The notes: generated from the sequence alone by a model not told the origin. A stretch of DNA of 42,143 nt from Actinomycetota bacterium (GCA_947372915.1 CANBVO010000004.1:1-42143), one strand, 5' to 3'; positions 19,501 through 26,516 are shown, counted from the first letter of the stretch. Program-made: numbers and translations.

Positions 19501-20101
19501 TGCCATGATCCATAATTTCAAGGAAGAAATTCTCGGCTCCGAAAATATCTCGAAGATCGCTAGCAGCCGCCTTCGCTTCTCGATAGGCGCCCATCCGCAG
19601 TCGAGTCTGCACTTCTCCACCTGGGCAACCAGTGGTGGCGATAATTCCCTTGGCATATTTGGAAAGTAGTTCACGATCCATACGAGGCTTGTAGTAATAA
19701 CCTTCTAGCGATGCGAGCGAAGCGAGTTTAAAAAGATTCGCCAGACCATCATTATTTTCAGCGAGCAATGTCATATGCGTATAGGCGCCACCGCCCGAGA
19801 CATCATCTTCGCCACCATCGGCCCATTTCACGCGCCGCTTCTCGAAGCGAGATTCGGGAGCTACGTAAGCTTCGATACCAATGATGGGCTTGACGCCAGC
19901 CTTCTTCGCTTTCTTGTAAAAATCATATGCACCAAAGACGTTGCCGTGATCGGTCATTGCGATAGCCGGCATTCCTTGCGCTGCTACTTCATCAACGAGT
20001 TCCTGAACTCGCGCTGCACCATCGAGCATTGAATATTCCGTATGCACATGCAAGTGCACGAAATTTTCAGCTGCGTTGGTGGCGAGGGCTTCGGCGGACA
20101 T
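16562..20101 (-). CDS. dnaE: DNA polymerase III alpha subunit, DnaE1 type
   Basis: Replicative DNA polymerase of 1179 residues. The N-terminal PHP domain keeps the full set of metal-binding positions expected for a proofreading PHP: H16 and H18 (HLHVH), D27, H52 (TDHG), E77, H109, C159, D227 and H229. The polymerase core has GPGRGSAAGSLVSY (377-390), the paired catalytic aspartates D421 and D423 in PDIDLDFDERRR, and the third in KMDFLGL. A helix-hairpin-helix region and an OB fold (around VSIGGLITQIQRK) lie near the C-terminus. The intact PHP site argues for the essential DnaE1 rather than the error-prone DnaE2. The ATG has no Shine-Dalgarno but has TAATCT 7 bases upstream. Confidence 0.97.
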   Translation of the reverse strand: MSAEALATNAAENFVHLHVHTEYSMLDGAARVQELVDEVAAQGMPAIAMTDHGNVFGAYDFYKKAKKAGVKPIIGIEAYVAPESRFEKRRVKWADGGEDDVSGGGAYTHMTLLAENNDGLANLFKLASLASLEGYYYKPRMDRELLSKYAKGIIATTGCPGGEVQTRLRMGAYREAKAAASDLRDIFGAENFFLEIMDHGIEIETRVKADLLKLGKDLKLPLLATNDLHYTKHEDAGAHEALLCVQSGSTMADPKRFKFDNDEFYLKSAAQMRTLFGEIPESCNNTLLIAERCNVTMRENENLMPEFTVPKGETEDSWLRALSNKGLASRMGGNIPTEYQERLDFELDVMIKMGFPGYFLVVADLCEHAREVGIRVGPGRGSAAGSLVSYVLGITQLDPIKHGLLFERFLNPERISMPDIDLDFDERRRSEMIAYATEKYGEDRVAQIITYGTIKSKQALKDSTRVLGYPYVIGDKLTKALPPSVMGKDITLAGVFDSKNDRYGEAGEFRTLYDTDTDCKKIVDTALGLEGLKRQWGVHAAGVILSRFPLLEVIPIHRREADGAIITQFDMGACESIGLLKMDFLGLRNLSVLDDALLNIKANKGVDVDLATLTLDDPKTYELLGRGDTLGVFQLDGGPMRGLLRQMIPDSFEDISAVIALYRPGPMGVNAHTDYADRKNMRKPVESIHPELTEALSDILGDTYGLIVYQEQVMAIAQKLAGFSLGRADLLRKAMGKKNKDILDKEYVNFEKGMQDNGFSTAAIAKLWETLIPFSDYAFNRAHSAGYGLVSYWTAYLKANYPTEYMAALLTSVRDDKDKSALYLNECRRMGIKVLSPDVNESGSDYTPLGVDIRFGLTAIRNVGENVVASIVARRADKGRYASFGDFLAKVDPIVCNKKTIESLIKGGAFDSLGHPRKGLTLIYLEAIEAVAESKRAEAIGQFDLFGSETGEATSSIGGVELSIPAQEWEKALLLSYEREMLGLYVSDHPLLGVEHVLRAAVDMPISQISDDSVGHDQIVSIGGLITQIQRKVSKTGSSWAIVTVEDLEGAVDVMFYANSYAKHAMSLIDDRVVVVRGRVDKREEQVKISALDVSLPDISMGPTGPLMIHLDQSRCTPPVVERIKEILRSHPGKREVNLRIADGEKVLVLKIDEALKVTSSPSLSADLKSVLGPDCLVS

Positions 20102-20108
20102 CTATGGG

Positions 20109-20114
20109 AGATTA
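20109..20114 (-). promoter_or_regulatory. Putative -10 box for a leaderless dnaE transcript
   Basis: TAATCT fits TANNNT and lies 7 bases before the dnaE ATG, in the 24-base gap after rluD. No ribosome binding site is visible. Confidence 0.4.
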
Positions 20115-20125
20115 CTACTGCGGAA

Positions 20126-21073
20126 CTATTGCTGCGGAGTGTCGTTCAAAATTTCGAGAGAGCGTGTCAGGTCTGCTGGATACTCCGTCTCAAAACTCAC
20201 CTCTTTACCCGTGGCTGGGTGAAGGAAAGAGAGCTTGCGCGCATGCAGCCATGGGCGCCGGATTTCTAGCCGGTCTGAAATGGTGTGGTCAGCGCCATAT
20301 GTCACATCGCCAACGAGCGGGTGGCGCAGCGCCGAGAAGTGGACGCGAATTTGATGAGTGCGGCCAGTCTCCAATTCAATCTCTAGAAGTGAGACCGCCG
20401 GGAAATATTCCAATGCTTTGTAGTGAGTGATGCTCGGTTTGCCATCTGCTACCACTGCAAATCGATAATCCTCACGGGGATGGCGATCAATCGGCGCATC
20501 AATAGTTCCTTCAGAAGGATCCATATGTCCTTGGACGAGTGCGTGGTAAATCTTGTGAACTGTGCGATCCCGAAATTGTTGTTTGAGATTGCTATACGAA
20601 TTTTCATTCTTAGCGACAACCATGAGGCCAGTGGTTCCAACGTCCAAGCGATGAACTACGCCTTGGCGCTCTGCTGCCCCGCTAGTCGAGACTTGATAAC
20701 CCGCGGCGACAATTGCGCCAATGACGGTTGGTCCAGTCCAGCCGGGACTGGGATGTGCTGCAATGCCTGCAGGCTTATCGATCACAATGACATCTTCGTC
20801 ATCATAAATAACTTTTAAGCCATCAATGGGTGTTGGTTGAAGTGATGGTGGCGCTTTCGGTGCCGGCATCAGAATTTCAATATATTGATTACTAGAAACT
20901 TTCTCGGATTTGGCAAGTGGTTTTCCATAAGCAGTTACTTCGCCAGCTTCAATCAGTGCAACAACTGCCGAGCGAGATAACCCCAACAAGCGGGCAAGCG
21001 CGGCATCTAACCGTTCATCATTGAGTCCCTCAGGGATGAGTACGACTTTGCTTTCGCGACCTTCGGTACTCAT
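20126..21073 (-). CDS. rluD: RluA/RluD-family 23S rRNA pseudouridine synthase
   Basis: Converts uridines to pseudouridine in RNA, by family position most likely 23S rRNA. The 315-residue protein has an N-terminal S4 RNA-binding domain (about 16-70, with RLDAALARLLGLSRSAVVALIEAG). The synthase domain has catalytic D144 in VVHRLDVGTTGLMVV, the K-Y pair in VHKIYHALV, and the ETGRTHQIRVHF motif. The ATG overlaps the lspA stop as ATGA. The lspA-rluD order is widely conserved in actinobacteria. The precise target uridines are inferred, not visible. Confidence 0.94.
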   Translation of the reverse strand: MSTEGRESKVVLIPEGLNDERLDAALARLLGLSRSAVVALIEAGEVTAYGKPLAKSEKVSSNQYIEILMPAPKAPPSLQPTPIDGLKVIYDDEDVIVIDKPAGIAAHPSPGWTGPTVIGAIVAAGYQVSTSGAAERQGVVHRLDVGTTGLMVVAKNENSYSNLKQQFRDRTVHKIYHALVQGHMDPSEGTIDAPIDRHPREDYRFAVVADGKPSITHYKALEYFPAVSLLEIELETGRTHQIRVHFSALRHPLVGDVTYGADHTISDRLEIRRPWLHARKLSFLHPATGKEVSFETEYPADLTRSLEILNDTPQQ

Positions 21074-21648
21074 AGCGTCCTATCGTTGGGCCCAGATATG
21101 GGTTTAATATTTCGAGAACTCAAGATAATGATGAGCCCTGCACCGAGAACAATAGAGGTATCGGCGAGATTAAATGTGGGCCAGTGCGGCAACTTGATCC
21201 AATCAACGACCTCACCTTGAAGCGCGCTGGGCGCGCGAAAGATTCGATCGGCCAAGTTTCCAAAAATTCCACCGAGGACCAAACCCAATGCAAAGGCCCA
21301 TCCGGGCGAACTGAGTTTCTTGCCGATATAAAGAATGAATCCCGCGATAACGACGGCAAAGAGGGTAAGAAAAATGGTCCGTGAATTAGCCACACTAAAA
21401 GCTGCGCCTGAGTTGAAGGTCAGATCAAATTGAAGAAAGGTGCCAAAAATTTGCTTGGGCTCATTGCCCAGATAAGCAATCGCCAATGTTTTGGAGATGA
21501 GATCGAGCGCGAAGGCCGAGAGCGCAGTCAGCGCTAGCCGACGACGAATCGCTAGATTCAGCGACGCTCTTCTTTCTGCTTGCAGACCATACAGAGAGTT
21601 GCGCGAGGAAATACTTGGAGGCGGGCCTTGCCGACCGAGTTTCCGCAT
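21070..21648 (-). CDS. lspA: Lipoprotein signal peptidase II (start uncertain)
   Basis: Aspartyl protease in the cytoplasmic membrane that cleaves the signal peptide of lipidated prolipoproteins after Lgt has acted. Four hydrophobic helices, the FNSGAAFS motif, and the two catalytic aspartates are present: D134 in GGIFGNLADRI and D163 in PTFNLADTSIVLGAG, counted from the longest form. The only ATG in frame (21648) gives 192 residues, but its first 29 residues overlap the conserved zinc-finger end of the upstream gene and look unlike LspA. The family-like N-terminus begins near residue 30, where a CTG overlaps the upstream stop as CTGA (21558-21561). A rare CTG or ATT start giving about 160 residues is a real possibility. 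The stop overlaps the rluD start. Confidence 0.93.
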   Translation of the reverse strand: MRKLGRQGPPPSISSRNSLYGLQAERRASLNLAIRRRLALTALSAFALDLISKTLAIAYLGNEPKQIFGTFLQFDLTFNSGAAFSVANSRTIFLTLFAVVIAGFILYIGKKLSSPGWAFALGLVLGGIFGNLADRIFRAPSALQGEVVDWIKLPHWPTFNLADTSIVLGAGLIIILSSRNIKPISGPNDRTL

Positions 21649-22400
21649 TCTTCGCAGCGACCGTAAATCTTGTTATCGATTCGCTCTAGCGCACGTTCAG
21701 TTTGAAGAACCATATCGCGGGCGTTGTAGACCAATGACATCTCATGTTCGCGTTCAAAAGTCTTAGTACCGGCATCTGCTTGATCATCGCCCGCACCCAC
21801 ACCAGCAGAACTAATGAGATCTTCCATCTCGCTTTCGGCTTCGGCGAGTTCGGCGCGAAGGCGAATCAAATCCTTGGAGAGTTCAGCGCGAACTGCTTTT
21901 AATTCTGCAGCAGTCCATGGATCTTCGCCATCTGTAACAACAAGTGGTGCTGGAGCTGCCTTAATTGGCTTGAGACCAGCGCCCTTCTTTGTTGTCTTAG
22001 TAGGGCGTGGCGGTGGGGTCATGACTAAGCGACGCTCTTCAACAACGACCTCTGGGCCATTATTTACTTCGCGGGGCGTAACGGTAATAGTGGTTGAATC
22101 ACCAGTGGTTGTCTGCTGCAACTTAGCTGGAAATGGTTTTCCGGGCGCGCGCTTCTTCGCCAATTGTGGCTTCACAATATTTGGAGAGCGAGTCTTGGCA
22201 GGTGCCGCCTTCTTGGCCGGGGCCTTCTTTACTGCTGCTTTCTTCGCTGGTGCTTTTTTGGCAACTTTTTTAGCAGGTGCTTTCTTCGCTGGCGCCTTCT
22301 TAGCTACCTTTTTTGCGGGGCTCTTGGCCGGGGCTTTTTTGGCAGGCTTAGCTGCGCTCTTCACCTTAGTAATTTTCTTTACCAGTTTCTTAATGGCCAC
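21558..22400 (-). CDS. TraR/DksA-family zinc-finger protein with Lys/Ala/Pro-rich N-terminal tail
   Basis: Likely RNA-polymerase-associated regulator of the DksA/TraR family. From the chosen start it has 280 residues. Residues about 15-70 are a low-complexity tail of PAKKA-type repeats, resembling the tails of histone H1 and actinobacterial HU. A linker follows, then a coiled coil (about 160-200, ELKAVRAELSKDLIRLRAELAEAESEME). The C-terminal four-cysteine zinc finger has C249, C252, C270 and C273 (CEECGNSVGKARL and CMVCKQK). GTG at 22398-22400 is preceded by GAGGG with only 4-nt spacing. A TTG at 22445 is the alternative and would add 15 residues. It lies directly upstream of lspA and is divergent from ileS, an arrangement also known in Streptomyces. 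Confidence 0.88.
   Translation of the reverse strand: MAIKKLVKKITKVKSAAKPAKKAPAKSPAKKVAKKAPAKKAPAKKVAKKAPAKKAAVKKAPAKKAAPAKTRSPNIVKPQLAKKRAPGKPFPAKLQQTTTGDSTTITVTPREVNNGPEVVVEERRLVMTPPPRPTKTTKKGAGLKPIKAAPAPLVVTDGEDPWTAAELKAVRAELSKDLIRLRAELAEAESEMEDLISSAGVGAGDDQADAGTKTFEREHEMSLVYNARDMVLQTERALERIDNKIYGRCEECGNSVGKARLQVFPRATLCMVCKQKEERR
22194..22349 (-). repeat. Low-complexity coding repeat, PAKKA-type
   Basis: Tandem imperfect repeats coding for Lys-Lys-Ala-Pro-Ala and variants (KKAPAKKAPAKKVA and similar) in the tail of the TraR/DksA-family gene. DNA repeats of this sort are prone to length change by slippage. The opposite strand has an open frame that is only a shadow of this repeat. Confidence 0.85.
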
Positions 22401-22445
22401 GGGACCCTCATATTCATGATGTACAGCAATTACCCTGCGGCGCAA

Positions 22446-22457
22446 AGGTTAGAACCT
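22446..22457. promoter_or_regulatory. Palindrome in the traR-ileS divergent region
   Basis: AGGTT and AACCT arms separated by 2 bases lie midway between the divergent starts of the TraR/DksA-family gene and ileS. It could be an operator for either. No protein is suggested by the sequence. I looked for a T-box leader for ileS in 22401-22542 and saw no AGGGTGG-type motif. Confidence 0.25.
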
Positions 22458-22486
22458 GGCGAAGCTAAACACCAACTTTGCCGCGC

Positions 22487-22492
22487 TAGACT
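22487..22492 (+). promoter_or_regulatory. Putative ileS -10 box
   Basis: TAGACT on the plus strand, 50 bases before the ileS ATG, would give a leader of about 44 bases. No good -35 box is seen. The ribosome binding site AGGAG (22533-22537) stands 5 bases before the ATG and fixes the start. Confidence 0.35.
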
Positions 22493-22542
22493 GACGCCTC
22501 AATTGTTCGCAAGAGAGTCACCCGAGAGAGGCAGGAGCGTAA

Positions 22543-25500
22543 ATGAGCAAAAATTCAGCCTCCATCGCAAACCTCTCCCCACAGATTGACCTCCCTGGCG
22601 TCGAACATCAGATTCTGACCTTCTGGGAGACGCAAGAGATTTTCGCAAAATCTGTATCGGCTCGAGATGGCGCCCCTAACTGGACCTTCTACGAAGGCCC
22701 ACCTACTGCCAATGGCATGCCGGGAACACACCATATTGAAGCCCGCGTTTTTAAAGATCTCTTCCCTCGTTATCAAACGATGAAGGGCAATCAAGTTATT
22801 CGTAAGGCCGGCTGGGATTGCCATGGCCTTCCCGTTGAAATCGCAGTAGAGAAAGAACTTGGCTTTAGTGGCAAGGGCGATATCGAAAAATTTGGAATCG
22901 CAGCATTTAACGATAAATGTCGCGAATCAGTACAACGTCACGTTGATGCATTTACTGGCATGACTCGTCGCATGGGTTTCTGGGTTGATTTTGATGAGGC
23001 CTACTGGACGATGTCGAGCGAATATGTGGAGAGCGTCTGGTGGTCGCTGCAGCAAATTTGGAAGAAGGGTTTGCTCGCGCAAGATCATCGCGTTGCACCA
23101 TATTGCCCTCGCTGCGGCACCGGTCTTTCCGACCACGAACTCGCGCAAGGCTACGAAACCGTTACCGATCCATCTGTTTATGTCCGCTTCCCCGCAACTT
23201 CCGGAAAGCTAGCCGAACTCGGCGCCACGCTCCTTGTCTGGACCACAACTCCATGGACCCTGGTCTCAAACACCGCAGTTGCCGTAAACCCCAAGGTGAC
23301 GTATCAAGTTATTGAAGCGACCATCGATGAGAAGACTGAGCGATTTGTTGTAGCCGAAAATCTTGCTCATATTCTGGGTGAAGAGCGCACCGTCATAGCA
23401 TCATTTTCTGGCGCCGAACTTGAGCGCACTACATATTCACGTCCCTTTGATTTAATCGAAATTCCAGATGCCCACTTCATCGTTCTCGCTGATTACGTCA
23501 CAGTGGAAGATGGAACTGGACTCGTTCATCAAGCTCCTGCCTTTGGCGCCGATGACTTACAAGTCTGTCGCTCGTACAACCTCCCGGTCGTCAATCCAGT
23601 TGCGCCAGATGGAACCTTCCTTTCAGATGTCGCGATGGTGGGCGGCATGTTCTTCAAGGATGCCGATAAGCCGTTGATTAAGGATCTCAAAGCGCGCGGA
23701 TTAATGTTTAAGCACACGCAATACGAGCACTCCTATCCGCACTGCTGGCGTTGCCACACCGTACTTATCTATTACGCGCAACCTTCTTGGTATATCAAGA
23801 CCACTCAGATTAAAGATGCACTCCTTCGCGAAAATCAGAAGACTAATTGGCATCCAGAAACAATTAAGACCGGCCGCTATGGCGACTGGCTCACCAACAA
23901 TATTGACTGGGCTGTCTCACGCAACCGATATTGGGGTACTCCCCTTCCGATTTGGCGCTGCGAGAATAAGCACGAAATCTGTATCGGCTCATTGGCCGAA
24001 CTCGGCTCACTCTCTGGCCAAGTACTTGCTGGTACTGATCCGCACCGACCATTTGTCGATGACATTACTTTTGCCTGCAGCGAATGCGCCTCCACCATGG
24101 TGCGCGTTCCAGAAGTGATTGATTGCTGGTACGACTCCGGCTCCATGCCATTTGCGCAATGGGGATACCCACATAAAGCAGGTTCGGTCGAGAAATTTAA
24201 GAACGCCTACCCGGCTGATTTCATTGCCGAAGCCATTGATCAAACTCGTGGTTGGTTCTATACGCTCATGACTATTGGAACTCTGGTCTTCGACCAAAGC
24301 TCCTACGAAACCGTCCTCTGCCTCGGACATATCTTGGATAAAGATGGTCGCAAGATGTCTAAGCATTTAGGCAACGTGCTCGAGCCAGTTGCCCTCATGG
24401 ATCAACATGGCGCTGATGCCGTTCGTTGGTACATGCTCGCTGCTGGTTCACCATGGAGCGCACGCCGGGTTGGCCACGATGCCATCTCTGATGTTGTTCG
24501 CAAGACACTTTTAACCTATTGGAACACAGTCTCCTTCTTTACTCTTTACGCCAACGCCTCAGATTTCACAGTAGGTGCGGCCACGGCAGAACTTACAACT
24601 TTGGACCGCTGGATTATCTCCGAGCTCAATACTCTTACCGCCGGAGTCGATGCCGCATATGCATCGTATGACTCACAAGATGCGGGGCGCCTGATTGCGA
24701 AATTTATCGATGATCTTTCTAATTGGTATGTACGCCGCTCTCGCCGCCGCTTCTGGGATGGCGATGTTGCCGCGCTGAATACGCTTTACCGCGCACTCAA
24801 GCAACTCACTCTATTAATGGCGCCGATGGTTCCCTTCATCACCGAACATGTCTGGCAAGAATTGGTTCGTGTTGCAGAGCCCAACGAAAAGCTTTCGGTT
24901 CACCTAGCTGATTTCCCAATCAGCATTGCTGCGGAAGTTGATCTTCCACTCTCTCATTCCGTACAACTCTCACGCCGCCTGGTTGAACTCGGTCGATCTG
25001 CGCGAGCTGAATCAAAGATTAAAATTCGCCAACCACTTAGTCGTGCACTTGTTGCAGCACAAGGCTGGGCAACTATGGATACTGAAATTCGTTCTCATAT
25101 TGCCGACGAGCTCAATGTGCTCTCGCTCGATGACATTTCGGTGGCAGGCGCAGATTTAGTAAGCGTCTCCATCAAGGCCAACTTCAAGAGCATCGGCGCT
25201 CGTTATGGTGGAGATGTTCAACCTATCTCCCAGGCCATCGCCGCCGCAGATGCCGCCACACTCGTTACCAGCGTTCGCGCTAATACCAGCACCGCCCTCT
25301 CGTACGGCGAGGGAAAGAGCGCTGAGATCACTCTCGAAGATTTAGTCATCACCGAAACCCCGAAAGCCGGTTGGACTGTTGCTTCTCATGCTGGCGAGAG
25401 TCTTGCGCTCGATTTAGCGCTCACGCCAGATCTCATTGAGGCCGGTCTAGTACGCGAAGTTATTCGCTGTATCCAAGAAGAGCGCAAGCAAGCTGGCTTT

Positions 25501-25686
25501 GAGATTAGCGATCGCATTCATGTCACCTGGTCTGCTCCAGAAAATATTGCAAACGCACTTAGTAAGAATGAAGCAGACATTGCTGAAGAAGTTCTTGCCC
25601 TTGGCTTCACTTTTATTGCCGACAGGAGCGATGAGAAATCTGAGGCTCGAGAAGTTGCGCTCTGGTTAGAGCTTTCCAAAGCTTAA
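22543..25686 (+). CDS. ileS: Isoleucyl-tRNA synthetase, IleRS2 type with GTHH motif
   Basis: Charges tRNA-Ile. This 1047-residue class I synthetase is the only plus-strand gene here. The HIGH signature is altered to GTHH (61-64, in GMPGTHHIEAR), and GWDCHGLPVE follows. The large CP1 editing domain spans about 190-400, with TTPWTLVSNTAV and the editing Asp in HQAPAFGADD. KMSKH stands at 604-608. Zinc-like cysteine pairs are seen in YCPRCGTG and CSECAST. The anticodon domain and a long C-terminal region of the eukaryote-like IleRS2 class follow. AGGAG lies 5 bases before the ATG. Its stop codon overlaps the yggT stop, so the two genes converge with no spacer. wag31/divIVA, usual in this interval, is absent. 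Confidence 0.97.
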   Translation: MSKNSASIANLSPQIDLPGVEHQILTFWETQEIFAKSVSARDGAPNWTFYEGPPTANGMPGTHHIEARVFKDLFPRYQTMKGNQVIRKAGWDCHGLPVEIAVEKELGFSGKGDIEKFGIAAFNDKCRESVQRHVDAFTGMTRRMGFWVDFDEAYWTMSSEYVESVWWSLQQIWKKGLLAQDHRVAPYCPRCGTGLSDHELAQGYETVTDPSVYVRFPATSGKLAELGATLLVWTTTPWTLVSNTAVAVNPKVTYQVIEATIDEKTERFVVAENLAHILGEERTVIASFSGAELERTTYSRPFDLIEIPDAHFIVLADYVTVEDGTGLVHQAPAFGADDLQVCRSYNLPVVNPVAPDGTFLSDVAMVGGMFFKDADKPLIKDLKARGLMFKHTQYEHSYPHCWRCHTVLIYYAQPSWYIKTTQIKDALLRENQKTNWHPETIKTGRYGDWLTNNIDWAVSRNRYWGTPLPIWRCENKHEICIGSLAELGSLSGQVLAGTDPHRPFVDDITFACSECASTMVRVPEVIDCWYDSGSMPFAQWGYPHKAGSVEKFKNAYPADFIAEAIDQTRGWFYTLMTIGTLVFDQSSYETVLCLGHILDKDGRKMSKHLGNVLEPVALMDQHGADAVRWYMLAAGSPWSARRVGHDAISDVVRKTLLTYWNTVSFFTLYANASDFTVGAATAELTTLDRWIISELNTLTAGVDAAYASYDSQDAGRLIAKFIDDLSNWYVRRSRRRFWDGDVAALNTLYRALKQLTLLMAPMVPFITEHVWQELVRVAEPNEKLSVHLADFPISIAAEVDLPLSHSVQLSRRLVELGRSARAESKIKIRQPLSRALVAAQGWATMDTEIRSHIADELNVLSLDDISVAGADLVSVSIKANFKSIGARYGGDVQPISQAIAAADAATLVTSVRANTSTALSYGEGKSAEITLEDLVITETPKAGWTVASHAGESLALDLALTPDLIEAGLVREVIRCIQEERKQAGFEISDRIHVTWSAPENIANALSKNEADIAEEVLALGFTFIADRSDEKSEAREVALWLELSKA

Positions 25687-25967
25687 AGAAGCAGGACTAG
25701 TCTTCCTAAAAATTGAGCGGCAACCAAAATAACGATAAAGCTCAAATCTAAACTCACTGGACCAATTCGAAGCGGTGGAATATAGCGACGGGCAAATCTC
25801 ATGATGGGATCAGTCATTGCATAGATAAATTCAGCAAGTGCGAGCACGATTCCTCGAGGGCGCCATTGCGGTGCAAACATTCGAGCGTAATCAAGAATAA
25901 CGCGAGCAAAGAGAACAAGAAGGAAGAGTTGGATTACTGAATACAGTAAGCCACCTATTGCAGCCAT
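25683..25967 (-). CDS. YggT-family membrane protein
   Basis: Small membrane protein of 94 residues in the YggT family, found next to sepF in actinobacteria, cyanobacteria and Firmicutes and often linked to cell division or chloroplast-like membrane organisation. Two hydrophobic hairpin segments are visible, about residues 1-25 and 65-93, with an amphipathic middle containing DPIMRFARRYIPPLRIGP, the family hallmark. It starts 7 bases after the sepF stop and is the last gene of the dcw run. Its stop codon overlaps the convergent ileS stop. The molecular role is not settled. Confidence 0.88.
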   Translation of the reverse strand: MAAIGGLLYSVIQLFLLVLFARVILDYARMFAPQWRPRGIVLALAEFIYAMTDPIMRFARRYIPPLRIGPVSLDLSFIVILVAAQFLGRLVLLL

Positions 25968-25973
25968 GACTTA

Positions 25974-26495
25974 TCAGCTCTGGTTGAAGAAGCTTGCTTG
26001 CGCAGCAGCTGATTTATCTTCGTTGCTTACTGCGACATTTTGTGGAGTAAGCAAGAAAACCTTTGAAGTCACTCGCTCGATACTTCCGTAGTGACCAAAA
26101 ACTAGTCCAGATGCGAAATCTACTAAGCGCTTGCATTCACTCTCGTCTACATCGCTGAGGTTCATAATGACCGGTTGGCCATTGCGATATGCCTCGCCAA
26201 TGCTACGAACATCGCTATAGATACGTGGGTGGATAGTGATGATGCGATCCATGGTTGCGGCAACTGGCACAACAGCTGGACGAGAAATAGAAGAAGAGAC
26301 AGGAGTGACCCCTGCTGATGTTGGGTTTGCTGGACGCATGTAGGAAGGAAGTGATTCAGAAGATGCAGTGTTAGAGGAGAGTGCGCGGAAGCCGCGGCGT
26401 GGCTCTTGCTCTACTACTTCTTGAATTTCGTTCTCTAGATCCTCGTCATCAACCAGGCCTAGATACTTGGTCATCTTCTTAAATGCGTTAGTCAT
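25974..26495 (-). CDS. sepF: Cell division protein SepF
   Basis: Membrane-binding partner of FtsZ that anchors the Z-ring in bacteria lacking FtsA, as here. It has 173 residues. The N-terminus (MTNAFKKMTKYLGLVDDEDLE) fits the amphipathic membrane helix, and a Ser/Pro-rich linker covers about 35-85. The C-terminal SepF fold (about 86-160) has IITIHPRIYSDVRSIGEAYRNGQPVIMNLS and RLVDFASGLVFGHYGSIERV. It has no Shine-Dalgarno; the bases upstream are pyrimidine-rich (CCCTCCTTT). TAAGAT lies 6 bases before the ATG, suggesting its own leaderless transcript inside the cluster. Confidence 0.96.
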   Translation of the reverse strand: MTNAFKKMTKYLGLVDDEDLENEIQEVVEQEPRRGFRALSSNTASSESLPSYMRPANPTSAGVTPVSSSISRPAVVPVAATMDRIITIHPRIYSDVRSIGEAYRNGQPVIMNLSDVDESECKRLVDFASGLVFGHYGSIERVTSKVFLLTPQNVAVSNEDKSAAAQASFFNQS

Positions 26496-26501
26496 GGTTA
26501 A

Positions 26502-26507
26502 ATCTTA
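26502..26507 (-). promoter_or_regulatory. Putative -10 box for a leaderless sepF transcript
   Basis: TAAGAT is separated from the sepF ATG by exactly 6 bases, within the 21-base gap after yggS. The upstream bases resemble the anti-Shine-Dalgarno itself rather than a ribosome binding site. Confidence 0.5.
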
Positions 26508-26516
26508 AAGGAGGGG

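Noticed and set aside
22194-22349. CRISPR-like repeat array
   Set aside because: Repeat units are about 15 bases, imperfect, in frame and without spacers; they encode the PAKKA tail.
21814-22419. 201-codon plus-strand open frame opposite the DksA-family gene
   Set aside because: Its Phe/Ala/Gly-rich product is the antisense of the Lys/Ala/Pro repeat; no ribosome binding site and no family features.
22401-22542. T-box riboswitch upstream of ileS
   Set aside because: Considered because actinobacterial ileS genes can have T-boxes, but no AGGGTGG-like T-box sequence or specifier stem is visible in the 142-base gap.
22164-22589. 141-codon plus-strand frame running into ileS
   Set aside because: Overlaps the coding end of the repeat and the ileS start; composition is a repeat shadow, and the ileS start has a good AGGAG.
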